A stretch of 64,000 bases of DNA from Verrucomicrobiales bacterium (lineage in GTDB: Bacteria > Verrucomicrobiota > Verrucomicrobiia > Limisphaerales > UBA9464). The position numbers were made by a program, and so were the translations under genes. Of this stretch, positions 45,751 to 54,800 are shown piece by piece. Each line of letters opens with the position of its first letter. The stretch's first letter is position 1. Under the pieces are notes generated by a model. The model saw only the letters and a list, made by a program, of their open reading frames with translations. It was not told the origin of the DNA and made no database searches. The DNA is taken from positions 106,556 to 170,555 of the forward strand of contig JAIYBC010000048.1 of assembly GCA_027488845.1 (NCBI GenBank), in the 5' to 3' direction.

Positions 45751-46605
45751 TCAAGGACGACGACGTGCCTGCTTCAGCTCGACCACGCCGTCTTCGAAAG
45801 GACCACCCTTGACCTCGAAGACCACGGTTTCGCCGGCCTCGAGCAGCTTGGTGCGGGTCCGACCGTTCTGGCCGACCAACGTCCGGCCGTCCCGTTGGGT
45901 GTGGAAGGCGTTGTACCGGTCGTCCACACGCCACTCGATCACCGGTCGGACCGCAGGATCCGGCGTCTCCAGGAAGATCCGCACCAGACGCGTCGCGAGG
46001 CTCTTGTCGATGCGCTCGATGACGCCGGTGACCCGGAACGTCCGCCGGCCATAGCGCGCGGCGGCGGCCGGCGGCTCCGAGCGGAAATGGTTCACGAGTT
46101 CCCAGGAGGTCACGGTGTCCTCGGATCCGACGACCGGGAGTTCCGAAGCCGGCCTCGGCGGCTGCAGGCCATTCCAAAGGGAAGCCCGTCCGGTGTCGAT
46201 CGAGGCGGCCGCCGGAAGCAGCCGAGGAGCGGAAGGCGCCGGGGTCGGGGCCACCGCGAACGGCGCCGGGACCGCCGGCTTCGGGGTCAGCATCTTCGGC
46301 CCCGGGTTGGAAACCGCCTCGTTCCCGGATCCCTTCGAACGCCGCAACTCCTGGACCTGCTGGAGAAGCCGCTTCAACGCCGCATCCGTGTCGTACCCCA
46401 AGGCGCGCCGATCCACCTCCGGGATCTCGTAGAAGAACAGGACCGCTTCGCCACCCGAGTGCTTCACCGTCAACCGGTCTTCGTCGAGCTTCCGCGGTTC
46501 CGCCTCGCGGAAGACCCGGCCGTCGAGCGTCCGGAGATCCGCGCCCAACGTGGTGAGGGCGGCGACGGCGGCCGACAGGCAGGCGAGACTTCCGCGGAAC
46601 TTCAT
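45751..46605 (-). CDS. Exported protein with OB-fold (tRNA_anti-like) domain
   Basis: The protein has 284 residues with a signal peptide (KFRGSLACLSAAVAALTTLGA). Residues about 25-80 have beta-strand character (LRTLDGRVFREAEPRKL, then LTVKHSGGEAVLFFYEIPEV) and resemble small SH3-like domains found before OB folds in this phylum. A Pro/Ala linker follows. From about 165 onwards is the tRNA_anti-like OB fold (LVNHFRSEPPAAAARYGRRT, then FRVTGVIERIDKS). The fold usually binds peptidoglycan-like or nucleic-acid ligands, but the role here is unknown. It is convergent with GT9 and divergent from the PSD1 gene. Confidence 0.6.
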   Translation of the reverse strand: MKFRGSLACLSAAVAALTTLGADLRTLDGRVFREAEPRKLDEDRLTVKHSGGEAVLFFYEIPEVDRRALGYDTDAALKRLLQQVQELRRSKGSGNEAVSNPGPKMLTPKPAVPAPFAVAPTPAPSAPRLLPAAASIDTGRASLWNGLQPPRPASELPVVGSEDTVTSWELVNHFRSEPPAAAARYGRRTFRVTGVIERIDKSLATRLVRIFLETPDPAVRPVIEWRVDDRYNAFHTQRDGRTLVGQNGRTRTKLLEAGETVVFEVKGGPFEDGVVELKQARRRP

Positions 46606-46770
46606 GGGCCAAGGCAACCGGACCCGCTTCCCGGCGTCAACGTGTCCGCGGCGGCGATCCCCTGTCCGGCCCTTCCTTGCCCTCGGAGGATCCCGTGAAG
46701 GATCAGGCCGTCCGCGGAATTTCTGTTCGCGCGGATTGAAGACCGCAGCAGAGTTGCCGTCGCAAGCCCC

Positions 46771-49700
46771 ATGCCGACGACCTCTTCATCCCGCCGTTGG
46801 ATCCTGGCCTCTTTGCTCGCCCTGTTCGTCCGGCCGCTCGGTGCGGCCGGGGTCGACTTCGCGCGCGAGATCCAGCCGTTGCTCTCGGAGAACTGCTACC
46901 AGTGCCATGGCCCCGGCGAGACCAGCCGAAAGGGAGGTCTCCGCCTGGACACGCGTGAAGGCGCCCATGGCCGCGGAAAGAGCGGCAAGGCGGCGGTCGT
47001 TCCCGGGAAGGCGGACGAGAGCGAGGTGCTCCGCCGCATCACGTCGACGGATCCGGACGAGGTCATGCCGCCGCCGGAGACCCACCGGAAGCTTTCGCCG
47101 GAGCAGGTCCGGCTGCTCAGGCGCTGGATCAGCGAGGGCGGCCAGTGGGGACAGCACTGGTCCTTCGTCGCTCCGAAGCTTCCGGAAGTGCCCAAGGTCC
47201 GGGGACTGCGCGGGGGCAATCCCATCGACGCCTTCGTCGCCGCCCGTCTCGCGGAGAACCGCCGGAAGCCGTCTCCGCAGACCGAGCCCGGCCGGCTCCT
47301 GAGGAGGGTCACCCTGGACCTCACCGGACTGCCGCCGACGCCTGCGGAAATCGCCGCCTTCGAGTCGGATCCCTCGGACGAATCGTACCGTCGGACGGTG
47401 GAGCGCCTGCTCACCTCCCCGCGCTACGGGGAACGCATGGCCACGGAATGGCTCGACCTGAGCCGCTTCGCCGACACGCACGGCTTCCAGGCGGACCGCT
47501 ACCGGGCGGTGTGGCCGTGGCGCGACTGGGTGATCGGGGCCTACAACCGTCACCTGCCGTTCGACCAGTTCGTCCTGTGGCAGCTCGCCGGCGACCTCCT
47601 GCCCGATGCGACCCAGGAACAGCGCCTCGCCACCACCTTCAACCGCCTGCACCTCCAGAACGAGGAAGGCGGCATCGTAGAGGAGGAATACCGCGTCGCC
47701 TACAACGTGGACCGCGTGAACACCTTCGGCACGGCGTTCCTCGGGCTGACCTTCGAGTGCTCCCGCTGCCACGACCACAAGTACGACCCGATCAGCCAGC
47801 GCGAGTTCTACCAGCTGTTCTCCTTCTTCCAGAACATCGACGAGTCGGGCCAGAGCGTCTATTTCGGGGACATCATGCCCGTGCCGACGCTGCTGCTCAG
47901 CACGGCGGAACAGGAGGCGAAGCTGACGGCGTTGAAGTCCGACATCGCCGCGAAGGAAGCGGCCGTGCGCGAGGTTGCCGCGGCGGCGCGCCCCGCCTTC
48001 ACCGCCTGGCTCGCCACCAACGGCCCCGCCGAGCCGTCGCCCCTTCCGGTGGCCGCCTACTCGTTCGACACGATGGTCTCGAACCTCTTCCCCAATTCGC
48101 GGGGTGGAGCCGGGGCCAGGCCCTTCGAGGGCCCCCAAACGGTCGATGGCCGACTCGGCAAGGCCGTCGCGCTCAGCGGCGAGAACGGGATCGGATTCCC
48201 CGGGGCCGGCCATTTCACCCGCGCCGATCCGTTCAGCCTCGCCCTGTGGATCCAGCCCGCGATGCACGTCCCACGGCAGACGGTGATCCACCACAGCCAC
48301 GCCTGGATGGACGCCGGGAGCCGGGGCTACGAGATCCTGCTCGAGGACGGCCATGTCGCCGTGGGATTGCACCACATGTGGCCCGGCAACGCGCTCAAGG
48401 TACGGACCCGCCGTCAGGCGCCGACCAATGCCTGGTCCCACGTGGCCTTCTCCTACGACGGCTCCAGCCGGGCATCCGGACTCAAGGTCTACCTCGACGG
48501 AAGACAGGCCGAGGTCGAGGTGGTGCGGGACAACCTGTGGAAGGACATCACCTACGGACAGCCCGACCTCACCCTGGGCCAGCGCATGCGCGACTTCGGA
48601 TTCAAGGGCGGACGCGCCGACGAGGTCCAGGTGTACGACCGGGCGATCACGGCATTGGACGCCGCCCGCCTCGCCTCGGTCCCGCCGCCCGAAGGCGAGG
48701 AGGCGGCGTTCGAACACTTCCTGCAGACGGCCCATGTCCCGTACCGCGAGGCGGCGGACGCGCTGCACAAGGCGCGTCGCGAACAGAACAGCCTCGTGAC
48801 CTCGATCCCGGACATCATGGTGATGCAGGAAATGGAGCGGCCGAAGCCCGCGCACGTCCTGAAGCGGGGCGCCTACGACGCTCCGGGCGAGGAGGTCGGC
48901 ATGGAGACCCCGGCGGCCCTGGGGCGCCTGCCCGCCGAGGCGCCGCGCAACCGGCTCGGGCTCGCCCGCTGGCTGCTGGATCCAGCCAATCCCCTGTTCG
49001 CCCGCGTGACCGTGAACCGGCTGTGGCAGCAGTTCTTCGGACGCGGGATCGTCGAGACCTCGGACAACTTCGGTCTCCAAGGCGCCGCTCCGACCCATCC
49101 GGAACTGCTGGACTGGCTCGCGGTGACCTTCACCCGGGGCGACACCGCCCTCGGCATCCGGCCGTGGAACGTGCAGGACCTCCAACGCCTGATCGTCACC
49201 TCGGCGACCTACCGCCAGTCTTCGCGGGTCACCCAGAAACTCCATGACTGGGATCCCGACAACCGCTGGCTCGCCCGCGGCCCGGCCCGTCGGTTGACGG
49301 CGGAGATGCTGCGCGACCAGGCGCTGTTCACCTCGGGATTGCTGGTCGAGAAGATCGGGGGACCGAGCGTGAAGCCCTACCAGCCCGAGGGGCTCTGGGA
49401 GATGGCGATGGGCGGGGCCCGGTACGAGGTCGGCAAGGGGGACGACCTGCATCGGCGCAGCCTCTACACCTTCTGGAAGCGGACCGTTCCGCCGCCTTCG
49501 ATGATGGCCCTCGACGCGGCGGACCGGAGCTACTGCGTGGTCCGGCGCCAGAGCACGAGCACACCGTTGCAGGCGTTGGCCCTGTTGAACGACACCCAGG
49601 TTGTCGAGTCCGCTCGCCACGTCGCCGGACGGATCCTCCGCGAAGGCGGGGCCACGCCGGCGGCCCGGTCCGCGTTCGCGTTCCGCCTGGTGACGGGCCG

Positions 49701-49908
49701 ACGCCCGAGCCGCGAGGAGGCCGGAATCGTGCAGCGCCTGTTGGAGGAACAGGAAGCCGTGTTCCGGAAGGAACCGGATTCCGCGGAACGGCTGCTGAAG
49801 GTCGGAGAGACGCCGGTCCCCGGTGAACATCCGCCGGACCAGCTCGCCGCCGCCACCGTGCTGGCCAAGGCCCTCCTGAACCACGACGAGTCCGTGATGC
49901 GGCGCTGA
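46771..49908 (+). CDS. PSD1-type cytochrome-like protein with DUF1549, LamG and DUF1553 domains
   Basis: The protein has 1045 residues with a signal peptide (WILASLLALFVRPLGAAG). The planctomycete cytochrome c domain has a heme site CYQCH (42-46) in LLSENCYQCHGPGE and ends in MPPPETHRKLS. DUF1549 (about 150-360) follows with LLRRVTLDLTGLPPT and a second CSRCH site (330-334). A LamG-like region (about 430-640) contains DPFSLALWIQPAMHV and KVYLDGRQAEVEV. DUF1553 follows at about 680-1010 (RNRLGLARWLLDPANPLFAR, then GIVETSDNFG). This family is expanded in Planctomycetes/Verrucomicrobia and is thought to act on polysaccharides or their oxidation. The DUF1501 gene is 12 bases downstream. Confidence 0.92.
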   Translation: MPTTSSSRRWILASLLALFVRPLGAAGVDFAREIQPLLSENCYQCHGPGETSRKGGLRLDTREGAHGRGKSGKAAVVPGKADESEVLRRITSTDPDEVMPPPETHRKLSPEQVRLLRRWISEGGQWGQHWSFVAPKLPEVPKVRGLRGGNPIDAFVAARLAENRRKPSPQTEPGRLLRRVTLDLTGLPPTPAEIAAFESDPSDESYRRTVERLLTSPRYGERMATEWLDLSRFADTHGFQADRYRAVWPWRDWVIGAYNRHLPFDQFVLWQLAGDLLPDATQEQRLATTFNRLHLQNEEGGIVEEEYRVAYNVDRVNTFGTAFLGLTFECSRCHDHKYDPISQREFYQLFSFFQNIDESGQSVYFGDIMPVPTLLLSTAEQEAKLTALKSDIAAKEAAVREVAAAARPAFTAWLATNGPAEPSPLPVAAYSFDTMVSNLFPNSRGGAGARPFEGPQTVDGRLGKAVALSGENGIGFPGAGHFTRADPFSLALWIQPAMHVPRQTVIHHSHAWMDAGSRGYEILLEDGHVAVGLHHMWPGNALKVRTRRQAPTNAWSHVAFSYDGSSRASGLKVYLDGRQAEVEVVRDNLWKDITYGQPDLTLGQRMRDFGFKGGRADEVQVYDRAITALDAARLASVPPPEGEEAAFEHFLQTAHVPYREAADALHKARREQNSLVTSIPDIMVMQEMERPKPAHVLKRGAYDAPGEEVGMETPAALGRLPAEAPRNRLGLARWLLDPANPLFARVTVNRLWQQFFGRGIVETSDNFGLQGAAPTHPELLDWLAVTFTRGDTALGIRPWNVQDLQRLIVTSATYRQSSRVTQKLHDWDPDNRWLARGPARRLTAEMLRDQALFTSGLLVEKIGGPSVKPYQPEGLWEMAMGGARYEVGKGDDLHRRSLYTFWKRTVPPPSMMALDAADRSYCVVRRQSTSTPLQALALLNDTQVVESARHVAGRILREGGATPAARSAFAFRLVTGRRPSREEAGIVQRLLEEQEAVFRKEPDSAERLLKVGETPVPGEHPPDQLAAATVLAKALLNHDESVMRR

Positions 49909-49920
49909 ACACGAGGAACC

Positions 49921-51363
49921 ATGAACTGCTCCCACATCAACTTCCGCATGAACCGCCGCGACTTCTTCGGGCGGTTCGGCCTCGGCCTCGGCGGGGCCGC
50001 ACTCGGTTCCCTCGCCGCACTCGACGGCCGCGCCGCCTCGCCCGGGCCGTTCTCCGGGATCCTTCCCGCAGGGCACCTGCCGGCCAAGGCCAAGCGGGTG
50101 ATCTACCTCTTCATGAGCGGAGGCCCCTCCCAGCTCGAGACCTTCGACCACAAGCCGGAACTCGTCCGGCGCACCGGCGAGGACCTCCCGGCCAGCGTCC
50201 GCATGGGCCAGCGCCTCACCGGGATGTCCGCCCAGCAGGCCAACCTGCCCATGGCCGGCTCCATCTTCGGATTCCAACGGCACGGCCGTTCCGGCGCCTG
50301 GATCAGCGACCTCCTGCCGTGGACCGCCAAGGTCGCCGACGACCTCTGCATCGTGCGTTCCCTCCACACCGAGGCCATCAACCACGACCCGGCCATCACC
50401 TTCTTCCAGACCGGATCCCAGATCGCCGGCCGGCCCAGCTTCGGTTCCTGGCTCAGCTACGGACTCGGGTCTTCGAACCAGAACCTCCCCGCCTTCGTGG
50501 TCCTCATCTCCAAGGACCGCATCGACCAACCGCTCTACTCGCGTCTCTGGGGCAACGGCTTCCTGCCGTCGCAGCACCAGGGCGTCCTGTTCCGCTCCGG
50601 CAAGGACCCGGTACTCTACCTCCAGAACCCCGCCGGCATCGACGGCGCCTCGCGACGCCGGATGCTCGACCGCATGGCGGAGCTCGAGCACCAGCAGTAC
50701 CGGGACCTCGGCGATCCCGAGATCAACGCCCGGGTCGCCCAGTACGAGATGGCCTACCGGATGCAGACCAGCGTGCCGGACGTCATGAACCTCTCCGGCG
50801 AACCGGAAAGCGTCTTCGAACTGTACGGCCCCGAGGCGCGGAACCCCGGCACCTTCGCCGCCAACTGCCTGCTCGCGCGGAGGCTCGCCGAACGGGACGT
50901 GCGCTTCATCCAGCTCTACCATCCCGGCTGGGATCAGCATGGCGGCCTGCCGGGCGGCATCCGTCGCCAGTGCGGGGACGTCGACCGCGCCAGCTACGCC
51001 TTGATCACCGACCTCAAGCAGCGCGGCCTGCTCGACGAGACGTTGGTCATCTGGGGCGGCGAGTTCGGCCGGACCAACTACTCCCAGGGGAAGCTCACCA
51101 AGACCGACTACGGACGCGACCACCATCCGCGCTGCTTCTCCATCTGGATGGCCGGCGGCGGGATCCGTGGCGGCACGACCTACGGCGCCACCGACGACTT
51201 CGGATACAACATCGTGGAGAACCCGGTGCACGTGCACGACCTCCAGGCCACGGCCATGCACCTGCTGGGAATCCAGCACGACCGACTCACGTTCCGCTTC
51301 CAGGGACGCGACTACCGCCTCACCGACATCCACGGCAACGTGGTGAAGGACATCCTCGCCTGA
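49921..51363 (+). CDS. DUF1501 protein, Tat-exported
   Basis: The protein has 480 residues. A twin-arginine signal ([19 protein letters not shown], Arg12-Arg13) is followed by the DUF1501 fold: [20 protein letters not shown], then [11 protein letters not shown], then [19 protein letters not shown] and [16 protein letters not shown]. The domain is related to sulfatase/alkaline-phosphatase superfamily enzymes, with HD-like metal ligands (Asp/His rich). It is almost always encoded next to a PSD1 protein, as here, so both probably act in the periplasm on the same unknown substrate, most likely a complex glycan. Tat export suggests folding, perhaps with a cofactor, before export. Confidence 0.92.
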   Translation: MNCSHINFRMNRRDFFGRFGLGLGGAALGSLAALDGRAASPGPFSGILPAGHLPAKAKRVIYLFMSGGPSQLETFDHKPELVRRTGEDLPASVRMGQRLTGMSAQQANLPMAGSIFGFQRHGRSGAWISDLLPWTAKVADDLCIVRSLHTEAINHDPAITFFQTGSQIAGRPSFGSWLSYGLGSSNQNLPAFVVLISKDRIDQPLYSRLWGNGFLPSQHQGVLFRSGKDPVLYLQNPAGIDGASRRRMLDRMAELEHQQYRDLGDPEINARVAQYEMAYRMQTSVPDVMNLSGEPESVFELYGPEARNPGTFAANCLLARRLAERDVRFIQLYHPGWDQHGGLPGGIRRQCGDVDRASYALITDLKQRGLLDETLVIWGGEFGRTNYSQGKLTKTDYGRDHHPRCFSIWMAGGGIRGGTTYGATDDFGYNIVENPVHVHDLQATAMHLLGIQHDRLTFRFQGRDYRLTDIHGNVVKDILA

Positions 51364-51428
51364 ACGGTCGGAACCCATCATGGCGCGCCGCACGAAGCCG
51401 CAACGATCCGGCAGGAGCAGAAGCCGAC

Positions 51429-51738
51429 CTCACGCAAATGCGCCAAGACGCCAAGCGAAGCTCCGGAACTGCGATCGGCGTTCAGTCCAAGATTCCGCCT
51501 CGGGAACAAGGCTGATTTCGCCTCGTGCCCGAGCGGCTTGGCTCCTTTGCGTACCGATCCCTTCTGCATCGTTCCGGCCCAACCGTCGCCCAAGGGCCGT
51601 CCCAAGTCCGCGAGGCCAGGGACCCGTTTAACGACCAAGGTCGCCAAGGGGCCGACGCTTTGACCTCTGAAGAGCCCGAAGCGACCGCTCCGGCACCGGG
51701 TCCATCTCCCCATTGGCGTCTTGGCGTTTTTGCGTGAG
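51429..51738. mobile_element. 310-base non-coding element with 26-base terminal inverted repeats
   Basis: The left end (51429-51454) and right end (51713-51738, inverted) match at 24 of 26 bases and contain CGCCAAGACGCCAA. No gene is credible inside. Related single-ended copies lie near 1.55, 3.92, 11.42 and 36.03 kb. It fits a MITE-like or REP-like element, but target-site duplications were not established and mobility is inferred only. It occupies most of the 486-base gap before the subtilase gene. Confidence 0.55.
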
Positions 51739-51849
51739 AACCCTCCTCTCTTTCATCGGATGGATCGGCCTCATTCTGGATGGTTGCCTTGGGACGGGCA
51801 TTGGCTTGGACTCTGGGATCCCGGGGCCGTGTGACCGGGGCCTCCTCCC

Positions 51850-54800
51850 ATGACCACCCGACGCCTCGCCGCCGCTCTCCTCGTCCTTTTCGTCGCCGCA
51901 TTGGCCCTCAGGATCCGCGTTTCGGATCGGGCCGAGACCGCTGCCCAAGCGTCCCGAGGATCGAATGCGGTTCCCTCGCCCACCGCCTCGGCCTCCGCCA
52001 TCCCGACCCCAACTGCGACGCTGGGAGCCTCCACGAAGCCGTTGAACCCCACGGCGCCCGTCGCCTCGTTCGCGACGTCATCGGCCACCTCCGCCACGCC
52101 GGCCGCCCCGGTTACCCCCGTCGCCGGCAACTCCGATCCCCAGGCACCCATCGACCTGGAGCGCTCCTTCGCGATCATCGACGGACACCGCGTCCATCCG
52201 ACCCGCCTGATCGCCAAGCCGCTTTCCGGCAACGGACCGTCCGAGCCGCGGGAGAAGCTCCTCGGCGACCTCTTCCTCAAGGTCGACAGCCGCGTCGACT
52301 CCGGGGCCCTCATCCTCGACACGCTCGGCCCGAAGCCGGGAACCGTGGCCGACGAGACCGAGGCGAAGCGTCTCGGCGCCGAACTGGTCACCCGCATGAA
52401 GGGCCTCAAGAACTCCGGCCTCTTCGAATACGTCGAGCCCGACTACATCGTGCGGGCGCTGGAACTTCCCACGGATTCCGGCTTCAACGACGGCACCCTC
52501 TGGGGCCTGCGCAACCAGGGGGCCGCCGGTGGCGTCGCCGGGGCCGACATCGACGCCGTGCGCGCCTGGGAGATCACCACCGGATCCACCAACGTCATCG
52601 TGGCCGTGATCGACTCCGGCGTGCGCTACACCCACCAGGACCTCGCGCCGCAGATGTGGCGCAACCCCGGCGAGATCCCGGGCAACCGCCTCGACGACGA
52701 CGGCGATGGCTACGTGGACAACGTTTTCGGCATCAACGCCATCAACAACACCGGCGATCCGAACGACGACAACAACCACGGCACCCACTGCGCCGGAACG
52801 ATCGGCGCGGCGGCGAACGGTTCGGGCCCCCACGTCGGCGTCGCCTGGAAGGTCCAGATCATGGCCTGCAAGTTCCTGGCCGCGAACGGAAGCGGCGCGA
52901 CCTCGGACTCCATCAAGTGCATCGACTTCGCCACCCGCAAGGGCGCCCGGATCCTCAGCAACAGCTGGGGTGGCGGTCCCTTCAGCCAGGCGGTGCTGGA
53001 CTCGATCAACCGGGCCCGGGCCAGGGGCGTCCTGTTCGTCGCGGCCGCGGGAAACGAATCGAACAACAACGACACCGGCCCCGCCTATCCGGCCAGCTTC
53101 CGGGCGGACAACGTGATCTCGGTCGCCGCGATCGACCGCCAGGACAAGCTGGCCGACTTCTCCAACTTCGGCGCCACCTCGGTGCACGTCGGAGCCCCCG
53201 GCGTCGCCATCTATTCCTCGATCAAGGGCTCCGACGATGCCTATGCGTCCTTCAACGGCACCAGCATGGCCACGCCGCACGTCTCGGGCATCGCCGCGCT
53301 GATCCTCGCCCGGTACCCCGAACTCGGCGCCCAGGCCGTGCGCCAGCGCATCCTGTCCAGCGTCGTCCGCATCCCCTCGCTCCGCGGCAAGACCACCACG
53401 GGCGGACGCGTCAACGCCTTCCGCGCCCTGTCGGACAACCTGGAACCCCTTCTCGAACTCGCCGTCTCCCCCGCGAACAGTGTTCGCCTCGACACCGGGA
53501 CCACCCGCCCGTTCTTCGTCCAGGTCACCGGCAACGGCCCGGTCACCAACGCGACCGTCGTCGGACGCATCGCCGGCCGCCCGGAGATCCGGTTCCTCAA
53601 CACCGGCCGGACTCCCGATGTCACCGCGGCCGACGGAACCTACTCGGCCGAGATCGTCCTCCCGGGAACCAACACGCTCCTGAACCTCGTCCTCGAGGCC
53701 AGCGCGCCGGGTGTGGCCTCCACGACCAACACCGTCGTCTACCAGGTGCGCGGGCCGATCCTGAACGACGCCTTCGCCGCCGCCACCGTCCTCGAAGGCA
53801 CCAGCGTCCAGACCATCGGAGCCAACACCGGGGCGACCTCGCAGTCCGGTGAGCCCTCCCACGCAGGATCGTTGGCCACCCGCTCGGTCTGGTGGCGTTG
53901 GACCGCCCAGGCCGCCGGACCGGTGGTGATCCACACCGTGGGCAGCAGTTTCGACACGGTGCTCGCCGTCTACTCCGGCAGCGCGGTCAATGCGCTCACC
54001 CAGGTCGCCAGCAACGACGACGGAGGCAACGGCACTTCGAGCCGGGTCTCCTTCAACGCCGTCCAGGGACGGACCTACCAGATCGCGGTGGACGGATACG
54101 GAGGCGCCGAGGGGAACATCCAGCTGACGCTGAACCAGACGGTCTCCGTGGTGCCGCCGGGCAACGACCGCTTCGCCAGCCGTGTCCCGGTTGTCGGCAC
54201 CAACGAGGTGGTGCTCGGCTCCTCCACCAACGCCACCGCCGAAGCCGGCGAACCCGCCCACGCGGGACTCGCCGCCAGCCGCTCGGTGTGGTGGTCCTGG
54301 ACCGCTCCCGCCTCCGGAGTCGCGACCTTCACCACCGACGGCAGCGACTTCGACACCACGCTCGCGGTCTACTCCGGCACGTCGCTGGCCTCGTTGACCC
54401 CGGTCGCCTCGGACAACGACGGCGGTGAAGGCCCGCAGAGCCGCGTCGAGTTCAACGCCGTCGCCGGCTCCACCTACGCCATCGCGGTGGACGGCGCGGG
54501 CGGCGCCTTCGGCCGGGTCCGTCTCGGGATCAGCCTGTTCGTCCCGCCGCCGGCCCCGCAGAACGACCGCTTCGCCGACCGCCTCGTGGTCACCGGCCCG
54601 CGGGTCCAGATCCAGGGCACGAATGTCGGCGCCACGCGCGAGGAGGGCGAACCCCAGCACGCGGCCAACCTCGGCGGACGCTCCGTCTGGTGGACCTGGA
54701 CCCCGCCCATCAGCGGAACCGCCCGCGTCACCCTGACCAATTCCGGCTTCGCCCCGCTCCTCGCCGCCTACACGGGCACCGCCGTGGGACAGCTCACCGA

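Noticed and set aside
46786..51393. Minus-strand open frame of 1535 codons opposite the PSD1 and DUF1501 genes
   Set aside because: It is a GC-rich antisense shadow. Its composition is unprotein-like, while the plus strand has complete PSD1 and DUF1501 domains.
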